Below, piece after piece: positions 45,172 to 54,375 of a stretch of 64,000 nt of DNA (position 1 is its first letter; each line of letters opens with the position of its first letter). Position numbers and translations under genes: made by a program. This stretch comes from CAYZHM01 sp964478225 (GTDB taxonomy: Bacteria; Pseudomonadota; Alphaproteobacteria; Micavibrionales; Micavibrionaceae): NCBI GenBank assembly GCA_964478225.1, contig CAYZHM010000006.1:25150-89149 (forward strand), given 5' to 3'. Below the pieces are notes generated by a model. That model had not been told where the DNA came from and searched no databases. It saw only the letters and a program-made list of their open reading frames with translations.

Positions 45172-45207
45172 CTTGCTCTTTCTTAATTCTTCTGGCTTAT
45201 AGGAATA

Positions 45208-47283
45208 ATGAGAATTGCAGGTGTTTACAAGAGTATTGCGCAATTTGTAAGGGATGAGGTTGCGGCCCAAAAGCCAGAAGCTTTTCTGTGGTGGCCTGTG
45301 TTTTTGGGTTTTGGGATTGGGTTTTATTTTTCTCTTCATTTTGAGCCGCCTTCGGTTTTGGGGCTTGGAGTGTTTACTGTTTTGGCCATGCTTTATATCG
45401 TTTTGCGGCATCACAGAGCCGGGGTTTTATTGTTTTTGATCTGTTTGAGTGCGCTTGGATTTACAGCAGCGCAGATGCGAACTGGGTTGCAGTATACGCC
45501 TATGCTTGAGAAGGAAAGCAAACCCTTGGAGATGGTCGCGGTTATTAGCGAGATTGAAAAGCTTGAGCCGGGAGCAGGCAGCAGGATTGTTTTCAGGGAT
45601 ATTACAATTGAAGGTATGAACCCGTTGCCGGACATGGTGCGGCTGCGGGTGCGGAAAGATGAGGGGTTAAAGGTTGGGCAAAAAGTTAAAGCTTTGGTGA
45701 AACTTAGTCCTCCATCGCCACCGATTATGCCCGGAGGTTTTGATTTTCAGAGACATTTGTATTTTAAGAGGATTGGTGCGGTTGGGTTTGCTTTTAATGC
45801 GCCTGAGATTTTAGAAGAACCGCAAGGGGCGTGGCAGGATTTTTCTGAGAGTTTTCGTGAGCGTATTGCGGCTCGAATTGATGAGAAGATAAGGCATCCG
45901 CAGAGTGCGATTGCGAATGCATTGATTGTGGCTGAGCGGGGGGAGATTACGGAGAGTGATGCGCAGGCGATGCGTGATTCCGGGTTGGCGCATTTGTTGG
46001 CGATTTCGGGGCTGCATATTGGTTTGTTTTCCGGTGTTGTGTTTTTTGCGGTTAGGCTTTTTCTGGCTTTAATGCCGGGTATGGCTTTGCGGTATCCGAT
46101 AAAAAAGTATGCGGCGGTGGCGGCGTTCTTTGCGGCTTGTTTTTATGTGTTTCTTGCAGGAGCTCCGGTTTCGGCGCAGCGCGCGCTGATTATGATCGGG
46201 CTTGGGTTTGCGGCCATTTTATTAGACCGGTCTCCATTTTCTTTGCGTTTGGTTTCGTGTGCTGCGTTTGTTGTGCTTTTGATTCAGCCTGAGAGTTTGC
46301 TTTCTCCGGGTTTTCAAATGTCGTTCGCGGCGGTGACGGGGCTGATTGCGTTTTATGGTTGGCTCCGGCCCTATTCAGCGAGTTTGTACAGGCAGAGTGG
46401 CTTTATGAAGCGGGGGGCTTTGTATTTTTTAAGTGCGGTGATGACAAGTGTGATTGCGAGTGCGGCGACGGCGCCGTTTGTGCTTTTTCATTTTCAAAAT
46501 ATGCCGACATTTAGTGTGCTCGCGAATGTGGTTGCTGTGCCGATGACGGCGTTTGTGATTATGCCGAGTGCTGTGATGGCGTTGTTTTTGATGCCGGCAG
46601 GATTGGAGCAATGGCCGTTGAATGTTATGAGCGTGGGGATTGAGCAGGTTTTGATGATTGCACATTGGTTTGCAGAGTTACCTGGGGCGGCGGTGCATGT
46701 GGGGGTATATCCGCACGTAAGTTTGATTTTCCTTGTTTTAGGCGTTTTGATTTTGATTGTGTGGCGAGGGTATGGGAAGTGGGTGTCGATTGTGTTTGTT
46801 GTTGCGGCTTTGATGACTTCTGTTTTGATGAAGACTTTTGATGTTTTGGTTTCACCGGAATTTGCGCTTGCGATGTTTCAGGATGAGGGCGGTGCTTTGC
46901 ATGTGTCATCGAAGCGTAAGGAAAAGTTTGTTGCTGAGGGGTGGGAGCAGTCGTATGGCGAGGAGCCTGGGAGTGCGGTGAAGTGGCCGGCGGAGGGCGG
47001 AGATGAGGAGTTTTTTTGTGATGCGGGGGCGTGCAGGTTGACGTTAAATGGCGGCAGGCTTTCATTTTTAAAAGATTTGTATGAGTTTGATGCTGAGTGT
47101 GAATGGGCGGATGTGGTGATTTCATTTGAGCATTTGGGGCAGCGGGAATGTGGGGATGTGATTGTGAAAGACCCGAGGAATGGGTCGTTCTCCGGAGCGT
47201 ACGGGTTTTGGATTGATGCGAATGGTGTGCGCTACACGAATGCAAGGCGTCAGCGCGGCGTTAGGCCGTGGACGGTTTATTAG
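45208..47283 (+). CDS. comEC: ComEC/Rec2 family DNA-uptake membrane protein
   Basis: The 691-residue protein has an N-terminal membrane region, a DUF4131-like soluble domain (about residues 95-230) and the Competence domain with HLLAISGLHIGLFSGVVFF and FLAGAPVSAQRALIM. It would form the inner-membrane channel for single-stranded DNA in transformation. The C-terminal part (about residues 540-691) is soluble and lacks the usual beta-lactamase-like HxHxDH motif. AGGAAT precedes the ATG. It is divergent from gltX with a 36-base gap, and ends 17 bases from the lexA stop. Confidence 0.9.
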   Translation: MRIAGVYKSIAQFVRDEVAAQKPEAFLWWPVFLGFGIGFYFSLHFEPPSVLGLGVFTVLAMLYIVLRHHRAGVLLFLICLSALGFTAAQMRTGLQYTPMLEKESKPLEMVAVISEIEKLEPGAGSRIVFRDITIEGMNPLPDMVRLRVRKDEGLKVGQKVKALVKLSPPSPPIMPGGFDFQRHLYFKRIGAVGFAFNAPEILEEPQGAWQDFSESFRERIAARIDEKIRHPQSAIANALIVAERGEITESDAQAMRDSGLAHLLAISGLHIGLFSGVVFFAVRLFLALMPGMALRYPIKKYAAVAAFFAACFYVFLAGAPVSAQRALIMIGLGFAAILLDRSPFSLRLVSCAAFVVLLIQPESLLSPGFQMSFAAVTGLIAFYGWLRPYSASLYRQSGFMKRGALYFLSAVMTSVIASAATAPFVLFHFQNMPTFSVLANVVAVPMTAFVIMPSAVMALFLMPAGLEQWPLNVMSVGIEQVLMIAHWFAELPGAAVHVGVYPHVSLIFLVLGVLILIVWRGYGKWVSIVFVVAALMTSVLMKTFDVLVSPEFALAMFQDEGGALHVSSKRKEKFVAEGWEQSYGEEPGSAVKWPAEGGDEEFFCDAGACRLTLNGGRLSFLKDLYEFDAECEWADVVISFEHLGQRECGDVIVKDPRNGSFSGAYGFWIDANGVRYTNARRQRGVRPWTVY

Positions 47284-47300
47284 AGCAAACGGTGGCAGCT

Positions 47301-47960
47301 CTAGTGATAGGTTCTTAGGAGGCTGACGAGTTTGCCCTGGATTTGAACCCGTGAAGGATCAAGAACTTGCGGTTCGTAGGCATCGTTTTCAGGTTCAAGG
47401 ACAATCTTACCACCCGCTTTGCGCAGACGTTTGAGGGTGGCCTCCATGCCATCAACGAGAGCGACGATAATATCGCCGTTGTTGGCGGTGTTGCATTTTT
47501 GGATGATGACGGTGTCGCCATCAAAAATTCCGGCGTTGATCATGGAGTCGCCTTCGACCGTCAGGCCGTAATGTTCGCCGCGACCTGTGAAGCCGGCAGG
47601 CAGATGCATGGTTTCTCCGGCGTGTTCGATGGCTTCGATTGGTGTTCCGGCCGCGATTTTTCCGTGCATAGGGATGATGTCGAGCGAGAAGGAGCCAGAG
47701 CCAAATCCCTTATTTTGATTGGAGGGTTCGGGGGCCGCGTTCATGCTATCGGGGAGGCGTTTGATTTCGAGGGCGCGGGCGCGGTTGGGCAAACGTTCAA
47801 GATAACCGCGTTCGACAAGGCCGGTGATGAGCCGGTGGATTCCGGATTTGGATTTGAGGTCGAGAGCCTCTTTCATTTCTTCGAAAGATGGTGCAATATC
47901 ACTTTTGGCCATGCGCTCGTGGATAAATAGTAGCAGGTCGCGCTGTTTTTTTGTCAGCAT
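47301..47960 (-). CDS. lexA: LexA repressor
   Basis: The 219-residue SOS repressor has an N-terminal winged helix (LTKKQRDLLLFIHERM to about residue 65), an Ala104-Gly105 cleavage site in KIAAGTPIEAIE, and the self-cleavage dyad Ser139 (GDSM) and Lys177 (ATLKRL). It represses SOS genes until RecA-ssDNA triggers cleavage. GGAGAGGAAC precedes the ATG. A matching operator lies on its own promoter, so it is probably autoregulated. Confidence 0.97.
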   Translation of the reverse strand: MLTKKQRDLLLFIHERMAKSDIAPSFEEMKEALDLKSKSGIHRLITGLVERGYLERLPNRARALEIKRLPDSMNAAPEPSNQNKGFGSGSFSLDIIPMHGKIAAGTPIEAIEHAGETMHLPAGFTGRGEHYGLTVEGDSMINAGIFDGDTVIIQKCNTANNGDIIVALVDGMEATLKRLRKAGGKIVLEPENDAYEPQVLDPSRVQIQGKLVSLLRTYH

Positions 47961-48018
47961 TTAAAGTTCCTCTCCAATTTCAAAACGCAGAATTCGCCAG
48001 ATTATGCAGTCTCTTTTT

Positions 48019-48047
48019 GTTCTATTTTAGTTCTTGCTTTGTGTCAA
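48019..48047 (-). promoter_or_regulatory. lexA promoter with overlapping SOS box
   Basis: On the minus strand a consensus -35 TTGACA (48042-48047), 17 bases and -10 TAGAAC (48019-48024) precede lexA by 58 bases. The alphaproteobacterial LexA operator GAAC-N7-GAAC covers 48019-48033 and includes the whole -10. The promoter overlaps the last codons of trpC, whose stop is at 48027. Confidence 0.85.
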
Positions 48048-48815
48048 CCATGATTTTAGCGTTTTTTCGGTGTTTTTGTCACGCATCAGGCTTTCTCCAA
48101 TTAAAAATCCTTTGTAACCAATGGCTTGTAAGGTCTGCATGTCAGCGGCTGATTTTATTCCGCTTTCGGAAATTTTGAAGACAGTGTCTGGAATGTTGGT
48201 GGCGACAGTGATGCTGGTTTGCAGGTCTACATGCATGGTTTTGAGGTTGCGGTTGTTGACGCCGATGATTTCCGGATTGAGTTTTAGTGCGCGTTCGCAT
48301 TCTTCTTCATCGTGAATTTCAACCAGTACATCCATGCCAAGATTTTTGGCGAGGGCGTGAAAGTTTGCGGCTTCTGTATCTGTGAGGGAGGCCATGATGA
48401 GGAGAATGCAGTCGGCGGCGAGGGCGCGTGATTCATAGATCTGATATTCATCGACGATAAAATCTTTACGCAGAATAGGCAGGGTTGAAGCGATGCGGGC
48501 TTGCGTTAAAAATTCGTCATGGCCTTGGAAGTAGGGAATGTCGGTGAGTACGGAGAGGCAAGATGCACCTGCAGTCTGATAGGTTTGTGCGATTGATGCT
48601 GGATCGAAGTTTTTGGATATTATGCCGGCACTGGGCGAGGCTTTCTTAATCTCAGCGATGATTGCGTTTGGAGAATTGTTTTTTAGCGCATTGAAAAACC
48701 CGCGCGGGGGCGGAGCGTCTTTTATCAATGATTTAAGAGTGTCTAAAGAGACTTTGGATTTTTGAGCGACAACATGGGCGCGTTTTTTGTCGCAAATTTC
48801 ATCAAGGATTGTCAT
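48027..48815 (-). CDS. trpC: Indole-3-glycerol phosphate synthase
   Basis: The 262-residue TIM-barrel enzyme shows IIAEIKKASPSAGIISKNFDP, LRKDFIVDEYQIYESRA and GVNNRNLKTMHVDL. It closes the indole ring in tryptophan synthesis. It overlaps trpD by four bases. Its 3' end contains the lexA promoter. It is monofunctional, with no PRAI (TrpF) domain attached. Confidence 0.96.
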   Translation of the reverse strand: MTILDEICDKKRAHVVAQKSKVSLDTLKSLIKDAPPPRGFFNALKNNSPNAIIAEIKKASPSAGIISKNFDPASIAQTYQTAGASCLSVLTDIPYFQGHDEFLTQARIASTLPILRKDFIVDEYQIYESRALAADCILLIMASLTDTEAANFHALAKNLGMDVLVEIHDEEECERALKLNPEIIGVNNRNLKTMHVDLQTSITVATNIPDTVFKISESGIKSAADMQTLQAIGYKGFLIGESLMRDKNTEKTLKSWLTQSKN

Positions 48816-49765
48816 TTGGTGAACTCGATGTAGCCTTTTAAAGTTTTTTCTGCTGCGCCGGAATCGATTGCGGTAGCGGCAATTTCTACGCCTTGTTTAA
48901 GATGATTGGTTGTGTCGTGGATGACGAGAACAGCGGCTGTGTTGGCGAGAACGATGTCGCGGTAGGCGGATTTTTTTCCGGCGAGGAGTTCTGTGATTGC
49001 GGCGGCGTTTTGAGCCGCGTCACCGCCGACCAGATCTTGCTTGTTTGCATAGGGGAGGCCAAAGCTGTCGGGGGTTAGGGTTTTTTGCGTGATCTCGCCT
49101 TTGTCGAGAATGGCGATCATTGTTTCGTTTGTTGTGGTGATTTCGTCGAGGCCATCAGCACCATGGACGATCCAGGCTTTTTCAGATCCGAGTTCATGGA
49201 GGGCTTTGGCGAGGGGCACGAGGTATTTTTTATCATAGACACCGATAAGCTGGCGGCGTGTGCCGGCGGGATTTGCGAGCGGCCCTAAGAGATTGAAAAT
49301 TGTTTTATGTGGGAGTTTTTTGCGCGCCAAGGCAACGTGCTTCATCACGTTATGGTGACGAGGCGCCATGAGGAAAGCAAAGTTAAATTTTCTTAGGGCT
49401 TCTTCAAGCTTTGCTGTTGGTGCGGCAAGGTTGGCGCCAAGCGCTTCAAGGACATCAGCGGCGCCGGATTTGGATGTGCTGGCGCGGTTGCCGTGCTTGG
49501 CAATCGGTACTCCGCATGCCGCCGCAACAAGCGCGACGGCGGTTGAGATGTTGTACGTTGAGGCGCTGTCTCCGCCTGTGCCGCAGCAATCAATGGCGTC
49601 GAGAGGGGCCTGGAATGGCGTTGCCTTTTCGCGCAGGATTTCAGCGCCGGCCACAATATCTTCAACTGTTTCGCCGTAGCGGTTGATGCTGCTGAGGGTG
49701 GACATGATTTCCTCTTCGCTCATTCTGCCTTCCAGCATTTTTTTGATGGTCTCGCGCGTGTTCAT
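48812..49765 (-). CDS. trpD: Anthranilate phosphoribosyltransferase
   Basis: The 317-residue enzyme contains DCCGTGGDSASTYNIST (PRPP-binding glycine loop), KHGNRASTSKSGAADVLEALG and FLMAPRHHNVMKHVALARK, shared by TrpD proteins. Slightly short at the C-terminus relative to the usual 335-340 residues. It overlaps trpG and trpC by four bases each. Confidence 0.96.
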   Translation of the reverse strand: MNTRETIKKMLEGRMSEEEIMSTLSSINRYGETVEDIVAGAEILREKATPFQAPLDAIDCCGTGGDSASTYNISTAVALVAAACGVPIAKHGNRASTSKSGAADVLEALGANLAAPTAKLEEALRKFNFAFLMAPRHHNVMKHVALARKKLPHKTIFNLLGPLANPAGTRRQLIGVYDKKYLVPLAKALHELGSEKAWIVHGADGLDEITTTNETMIAILDKGEITQKTLTPDSFGLPYANKQDLVGGDAAQNAAAITELLAGKKSAYRDIVLANTAAVLVIHDTTNHLKQGVEIAATAIDSGAAEKTLKGYIEFTK

Positions 49766-50322
49766 AAGATGGCACAGAAATTTTTCAGGATGTCGTGACC
49801 GTTTTGAGTGGCGATGGACTCGGGGTGAAATTGCACACCATGAACGGGTTTTGTTTTATGCTGGACGCCCATGATTATGCCGTCATCGGTTTGGGCGGTG
49901 ACTTCAAGATCGGCTGGGCAGGATTCAATAATGAGAGAGTGATAACGCGTGACTTTGAACGGTGTTGGGATGTTTTTGAAGAGGCCCTTGTTATTGTGCG
50001 TTATGGCGGAGGTTTTTCCATGTAGAGGTTTGGTTTGGATAATTTTTCCGCCAAGCGCCTGGCCGATTGCCTGGTGGCCGAGACAGACGCCGAGCAGAGG
50101 GAGGTCATGATCGAGGCAGGCCTGAACCATATCGAGGCAGATTCCGGCGTGGTCAGGGTCGCTTGGTCCGGGGGAAATTGCGATGCCTTTTGGTTTTGAT
50201 TTAAGAATATCTGCGGGGGTTGTTTTGTCGTTGCGAACAACGTCTACGGTCTCGTTGAGATCGCCGAAATACTGGACGAGGTTGTAAGTGAAGCTGTCGT
50301 AATTATCAATTAACACAATCAT
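49762..50322 (-). CDS. trpG: Anthranilate synthase glutaminase component
   Basis: The 186-residue class I amidotransferase begins MIVLIDNYDSFTYNLVQYFG and has LGVCLGHQAIGQALGG (catalytic Cys) and VQFHPESIAT (catalytic His/Glu). It provides ammonia to TrpE, encoded about 1.1 kb away on the same strand beyond an opposing gene. Start 50322 matches the family N-terminus. No Shine-Dalgarno is present; a promoter ends seven bases upstream. Confidence 0.96.
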   Translation of the reverse strand: MIVLIDNYDSFTYNLVQYFGDLNETVDVVRNDKTTPADILKSKPKGIAISPGPSDPDHAGICLDMVQACLDHDLPLLGVCLGHQAIGQALGGKIIQTKPLHGKTSAITHNNKGLFKNIPTPFKVTRYHSLIIESCPADLEVTAQTDDGIIMGVQHKTKPVHGVQFHPESIATQNGHDILKNFCAIL

Positions 50323-50358
50323 TTCAAGATTTATGGAGGATAATTCGCATTTACGCAA
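50323..50358 (-). promoter_or_regulatory. Putative trpG promoter (leaderless candidate)
   Basis: On the minus strand TTGCGT, a 17-base spacer and CATAAA are followed by seven bases and the trpG ATG at 50322. CATAAA matches the -10 consensus at 4 of 6 positions and TTGCGT has the conserved TTG. The element overlaps the region upstream of the divergent deacetylase gene. Confidence 0.4.
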
Positions 50359-50386
50359 CTGCTGTAAATGGTTTATGCTGCGGATT
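50350..50386 (+). promoter_or_regulatory. Putative promoter of the polysaccharide deacetylase gene (leaderless candidate)
   Basis: TTTACG (50350-50355), 18 bases and TATGCT (50374-50379) are followed by seven bases and an in-frame ATG at 50387. No Shine-Dalgarno is present. Confidence 0.3.
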
Positions 50387-51490
50387 ATGAAGCATAGCCC
50401 GCCGCAAAGAGACCAAAAAAAGACGATGTTCATCATCTTGGTGGGGTCGTTGTTGATGGTGGCCATGGATTTCACGTTTTTTGGCGGATACGACGCTTTG
50501 CAGCGCGCAATTAACGCCAGCCGTAACAAACTTGTTATTGATGAACATTCTTTATACAGCTCCGAAACCAAGGATGCTTTGTTTGCAGCGCTTCATTTGG
50601 GGGATCTTCCTGATGTGCCTGAAGTTCCGAGATCTTATCCCTATACGCGAGCACCTGTTCAAGACGGGATGGCGTCTTTGCCGGATGTGTCATTGAAAGA
50701 CCAGATTAAGCGAAATATGCCGCAGAAGACTGTTCCTTACACGGGGGCAAAAGCGAGGGTTGTGATTATTATTGATGATCTTGGTATGGGGCGTGAGAAG
50801 ACGTATGAGACGATTGGGTTGCCTGGGCCTTTGACGTTGGCTTTTTTGCCTTATGCACCGCAGCTTCCGAAAGTGACTGGTGATGCGCGGGCGAAGGGGC
50901 ATGAGCTTTTGATCCATGTGCCGATGGAGCCAGTGCAACGTAATCTTAATCCGGGGCCGGTTGCGTTGATGGAGGGGATGAGTAAAGCGGAATTTGACCA
51001 AAATCTTGATGTTATATTCAAGAGTTTTGATGGTTATGTCGGGATTAACAACCACATGGGCAGCAAGCTGACGCAGGATAAAGAGGCGATGGATTGGGTG
51101 ATGTCGGCCTTGGCAGAGCGAGGATTGTTGTTTGTTGATTCCAAGACGATTTCAACATCTGTGGCTGCGAATGAGGCGGCGGCTTATGGATTGAGGTTTG
51201 CTGAGCGGGATGTGTTTTTGGATCATGATGAAAGTTATGAATTTGTGATGCAAAGTCTTGCTCATTTGGAGCAGGTGGCTCGCCGCAAAGGGTATGCGAT
51301 TGCGATCGGCCATCCGAAGGTCAACACGATTAGAGCTTTGAGTGAGTGGCTGCCGACGTTGAAAGACAAGAATATCCAGCTTGTGCCTGTGTCGCAGGTT
51401 GTGAAGCAGTCTAATCCTGTGGCGGTGTCTAAGAATTTGCCTGTTTCAGAGCCAATTCAGCCGCATGAAATAGAGCCATCGACTTATTGA
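50387..51490 (+). CDS. Divergent polysaccharide deacetylase family protein
   Basis: The 367-residue protein has an N-terminal membrane anchor (MFIILVGSLLMVAMDFTFFGG), a Pro-rich linker, and a divergent polysaccharide deacetylase domain (about residues 120-345): ARVVIIIDDLGMGREKTYE, LLIHVPMEP, GINNHMGSKLTQD, LLFVDSKTIS and AIAIGHPKVNTI. Members are periplasmic and often encoded near cell-envelope genes; the substrate is unknown. The start is uncertain (50387, 50375 or 50333); 50387 leaves room for the promoter and retains the anchor. Its last 62 bases overlap the end of trpE on the other strand. Confidence 0.82.
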   Translation: MKHSPPQRDQKKTMFIILVGSLLMVAMDFTFFGGYDALQRAINASRNKLVIDEHSLYSSETKDALFAALHLGDLPDVPEVPRSYPYTRAPVQDGMASLPDVSLKDQIKRNMPQKTVPYTGAKARVVIIIDDLGMGREKTYETIGLPGPLTLAFLPYAPQLPKVTGDARAKGHELLIHVPMEPVQRNLNPGPVALMEGMSKAEFDQNLDVIFKSFDGYVGINNHMGSKLTQDKEAMDWVMSALAERGLLFVDSKTISTSVAANEAAAYGLRFAERDVFLDHDESYEFVMQSLAHLEQVARRKGYAIAIGHPKVNTIRALSEWLPTLKDKNIQLVPVSQVVKQSNPVAVSKNLPVSEPIQPHEIEPSTY

Positions 51491-52853
51491 TGCATTCTTG
51501 ATGTTCCGATGTGGGATTGCTGTCTGCGACAATCCCCGCGCCGGCCTGGACGTATAGTTTTCCATCTTTGATGAGGCCCGTGCGGAGGGCTATGCATGTG
51601 TCCATGGTGCCGCATGGCGAGAGGTAGCCAATACATCCGGCATAGTAGGAGCGTTTTGAGGTTTCGAGTTCGTCGATAATTTCCATGGCGCGGATTTTTG
51701 GTGCGCCGCTGACTGTGCCTGCAGGGAATCCGGAGAAAAGTGCGTCGATAATGTCTTTGTCTTTTCTTAATGTTCCCTCGACGTTGGAGACGATATGCAT
51801 GACGTGAGAATATTTTTCGATGGTGTTGCGGGCAGTGACTTTTACGGAGCCGAATTCGGAGACGCGGCCAACATCGTTGCGACCGAGATCAAGCAGCATG
51901 AGATGTTCAGAGAGTTCTTTTTCATCGGCCAGAAGGTCTTTCTCGTGGGCTTTGTCTTCGATTTCATTTGCGCCGCGGGGACGGGTTCCAGCGATGGGTC
52001 TGATGGTGACGGTGTTGTCACGAACCCGCACCAAAACTTCGGGGCTGGAGCCGACGAGGGAAAAGCCGTCGAGGTTTATATGAAAGAGGAAGGGGGATGG
52101 ATTTAATTGACGCAGACTTCTGTAGAGAGAGAAGGCAGGAAGATCAAAATCGGCGCTGAAGCGTTGGGAGAGCACGACCTGAAATATTTCTCCTTGATGG
52201 ATGTATTCAACAGCTTTGGAGACAGCGGATTTGTAGGCGTCTTCGGCCATATTGGAAGTGATGGACAAAGGCAGAGTGAGTCCAGTTTGAGAGGAAAGGA
52301 GATAGGTCGGGATTTCAGCCTTGAGTTTTATGAGAGCTGTTTCAAGTAAAGTATTGGTTTTCTCATAGATGGATTGTGCATCGCCGGTTGTTTCATAAAC
52401 AGGTGCGATAAGGAAGATTTGTGATTTCACATTGTCAAAAATGATCAGCAGGCGGGGACGTATCAGGATGGATTCAGGGATGTTGAGATCGTCCGGGTTT
52501 GTGTCCGGGATGTCCTCGGCAAAGCGGATTGTGTCATAGCCGAGATATCCAAAGAGGCCGGAGACGGCCATGGGGGGCAGGCCATCAGGAACGACATCGA
52601 TTTTGCATGATTGTAATGCTTCACGTAGGTCGGCAGTGTTTTTTGGTTGGATGATTAAATCCGGATCACAGCCGAGGATGGAATAGCGCCCCATTCTTTG
52701 GCCGCCTTCGACGGATTCAAGCAGGAAAGAATAGGGTTTGTTTTCACAAACTTTAAGATACGCGGTGACCGGGGTGTTAAGATCCGCGGACAGGGTTTTT
52801 GTCAGGAGTTGGGTTTTTCCCGCTTTGAAGTTTTGTTCAAAATCGGGGGTCAT
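51429..52853 (-). CDS. trpE: Anthranilate synthase component I
   Basis: The 474-residue chorismate-utilising enzyme contains LLESVEGGQRMGRYSILG (tryptophan feedback site region), IAGTRPRGANEIEDKAHEKDL in two parts, LLDLGRNDVGRVSEFGSV and GFPAGTVSGAPKIRAMEI. It works with TrpG. It overlaps the PpiD-like gene by four bases, so it is probably expressed from that gene's promoter; no trp leader peptide is seen. Its 3' end overlaps the opposing deacetylase gene by 62 bases. Confidence 0.96.
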   Translation of the reverse strand: MTPDFEQNFKAGKTQLLTKTLSADLNTPVTAYLKVCENKPYSFLLESVEGGQRMGRYSILGCDPDLIIQPKNTADLREALQSCKIDVVPDGLPPMAVSGLFGYLGYDTIRFAEDIPDTNPDDLNIPESILIRPRLLIIFDNVKSQIFLIAPVYETTGDAQSIYEKTNTLLETALIKLKAEIPTYLLSSQTGLTLPLSITSNMAEDAYKSAVSKAVEYIHQGEIFQVVLSQRFSADFDLPAFSLYRSLRQLNPSPFLFHINLDGFSLVGSSPEVLVRVRDNTVTIRPIAGTRPRGANEIEDKAHEKDLLADEKELSEHLMLLDLGRNDVGRVSEFGSVKVTARNTIEKYSHVMHIVSNVEGTLRKDKDIIDALFSGFPAGTVSGAPKIRAMEIIDELETSKRSYYAGCIGYLSPCGTMDTCIALRTGLIKDGKLYVQAGAGIVADSNPTSEHQECINKSMALFHAAELALKQANS

Positions 52854-54310
52854 TCTTCCTTCGCGCCATAGGTTTGTTCAAGCAGGCGGTCATTGACACG
52901 GATGCTCATGTCTTTGCGCTTATTTTCGAGGAACAGTATCAGGCCTTCATTGCCGGCAGCCTGGTTGAGTGTTTGGGTGACTTGCGCCGTGACTTCCTTC
53001 GATGGTTTTTCTTGAAGTTTTGTATCGGTTACGACTGCGAGAGCCATGCCGCCCTCGATATTGAGAGGGAAGGCTTGATGTGATTCTGCACGGAAGATCA
53101 GGTCCAGATTTTGCGGTTCCAAGGGCTTTGGCGCTTCATCGTCACGTTTAAGGTTGTTAAATTTTTGAACGGTTCCGATATCGCTGAGGCGTTTTGTGCC
53201 GCCATTGATTTCAGAGATGAGCGTGAGGACTTGCGCTTTATTCTCCATGCGCTTTTGGTCGGCGATCCATCTGGTTTTGATTTTGTCTTTGACGGTATCG
53301 AAATCTTCATAGGATTTTGTTGTGATTGTAAGCAGTTCGAGCGCTATGAATTTTCCATCTTTGGTTTCGGTGACCGGAGAAATTTCACCTTCTTGCATTT
53401 CGAAGCCCTGTTCGATGAGGGCGCGGTCGAAATTTTCATCATAAAAGCTGATGTCTGCTGTTTCTGAAATTTTTGCGCCAGTTTGATCAGTTATTTCTTG
53501 AGCTGAGGCTCCGCCGGCGGCAAGATCGTCAATCATGTCGGAAAGCGCATATTTTTCCTGCATGATTTCGTCTTCGGACATTTCGCCTTCCGGAGTGTAG
53601 TCGATTTCGATCATGCGGAATTTACGAGTTTCAGGCTTTGCAAAATCTTCTTTTGATATTTCGTAGAGAGCCATGAGATCGGTTTCTTCAGGTGCTTTTA
53701 CGCTGACGTCGTTGTCTTTGAGAATAACGAGCTCGACACTCCGTTGTTCGCCTTGGGAAAGGAGTACATCATCGAGTACGACGGGGGAGATGGTTTGATT
53801 TTTTTGAAGGGCAGACATGAAGGGTTCGGCAATCATTTCATCTTTAATAGCTTGCAGAAGTTGCTTTTCTGACATGCCGAGGATGCGCAGACGTTGTTGT
53901 AAGGCTTGAGCAGGTGTGTTTCCGGCTGCGATGTCGGGAGCGATCAGAGTTTTGATGGTTTTGGCGGCGCGTTGGTCATCGATTTCTATGCCGAGGCTTT
54001 TGGCCGATTGCAGAATCAGGCTGTTGTTGACTTCCTGGCGGATGAATTCCTTAAGATAGCCTTTTTGATAGGCTTCTTCAGGCGATAATCCAGCACGTTG
54101 GAGGATGGGGGCCATCTTGGTATGAAATTTTTGGATGGAGATGGTTTCAGGGCCGATTTTAATGACGTCTGTGCGGCTGAGGCCGCCGCTGCGGAAAAAT
54201 CCGCCCACATCCGTGAAGACAAGCCCGCCGACAGCAAGGACCAGCAAGCCGAATAAAATGAATTTCAAAATTCCACCAGATGCGCCTTTGCGCAAAGCTT
54301 TCATAACCAT
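52850..54310 (-). CDS. PpiD-like SurA N-terminal domain protein (periplasmic chaperone)
   Basis: The 486-residue protein has a single N-terminal membrane anchor (ILKFILFGLLVLAVGGLVF) and a SurA/PpiD-type chaperone region (about residues 45-190; IKIGPETISIQKFHTKMAP, FIRQEVNNSLILQSAKSLGI). PpiD proteins are usually near 620-630 residues with a parvulin domain in the middle. Here the middle is short and no clear parvulin signature is seen, so isomerase activity is doubtful. AAAGGACAA precedes the ATG. Position between tpiA and trpE is the standard alphaproteobacterial site for this gene. Confidence 0.8.
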   Translation of the reverse strand: MVMKALRKGASGGILKFILFGLLVLAVGGLVFTDVGGFFRSGGLSRTDVIKIGPETISIQKFHTKMAPILQRAGLSPEEAYQKGYLKEFIRQEVNNSLILQSAKSLGIEIDDQRAAKTIKTLIAPDIAAGNTPAQALQQRLRILGMSEKQLLQAIKDEMIAEPFMSALQKNQTISPVVLDDVLLSQGEQRSVELVILKDNDVSVKAPEETDLMALYEISKEDFAKPETRKFRMIEIDYTPEGEMSEDEIMQEKYALSDMIDDLAAGGASAQEITDQTGAKISETADISFYDENFDRALIEQGFEMQEGEISPVTETKDGKFIALELLTITTKSYEDFDTVKDKIKTRWIADQKRMENKAQVLTLISEINGGTKRLSDIGTVQKFNNLKRDDEAPKPLEPQNLDLIFRAESHQAFPLNIEGGMALAVVTDTKLQEKPSKEVTAQVTQTLNQAAGNEGLILFLENKRKDMSIRVNDRLLEQTYGAKEE

Positions 54311-54375
54311 TGATTGTTGTCCTTTTTGTCTTTACCCTAACTGCATCTAATTAAAGGGATAACCGGCAAAAAACA

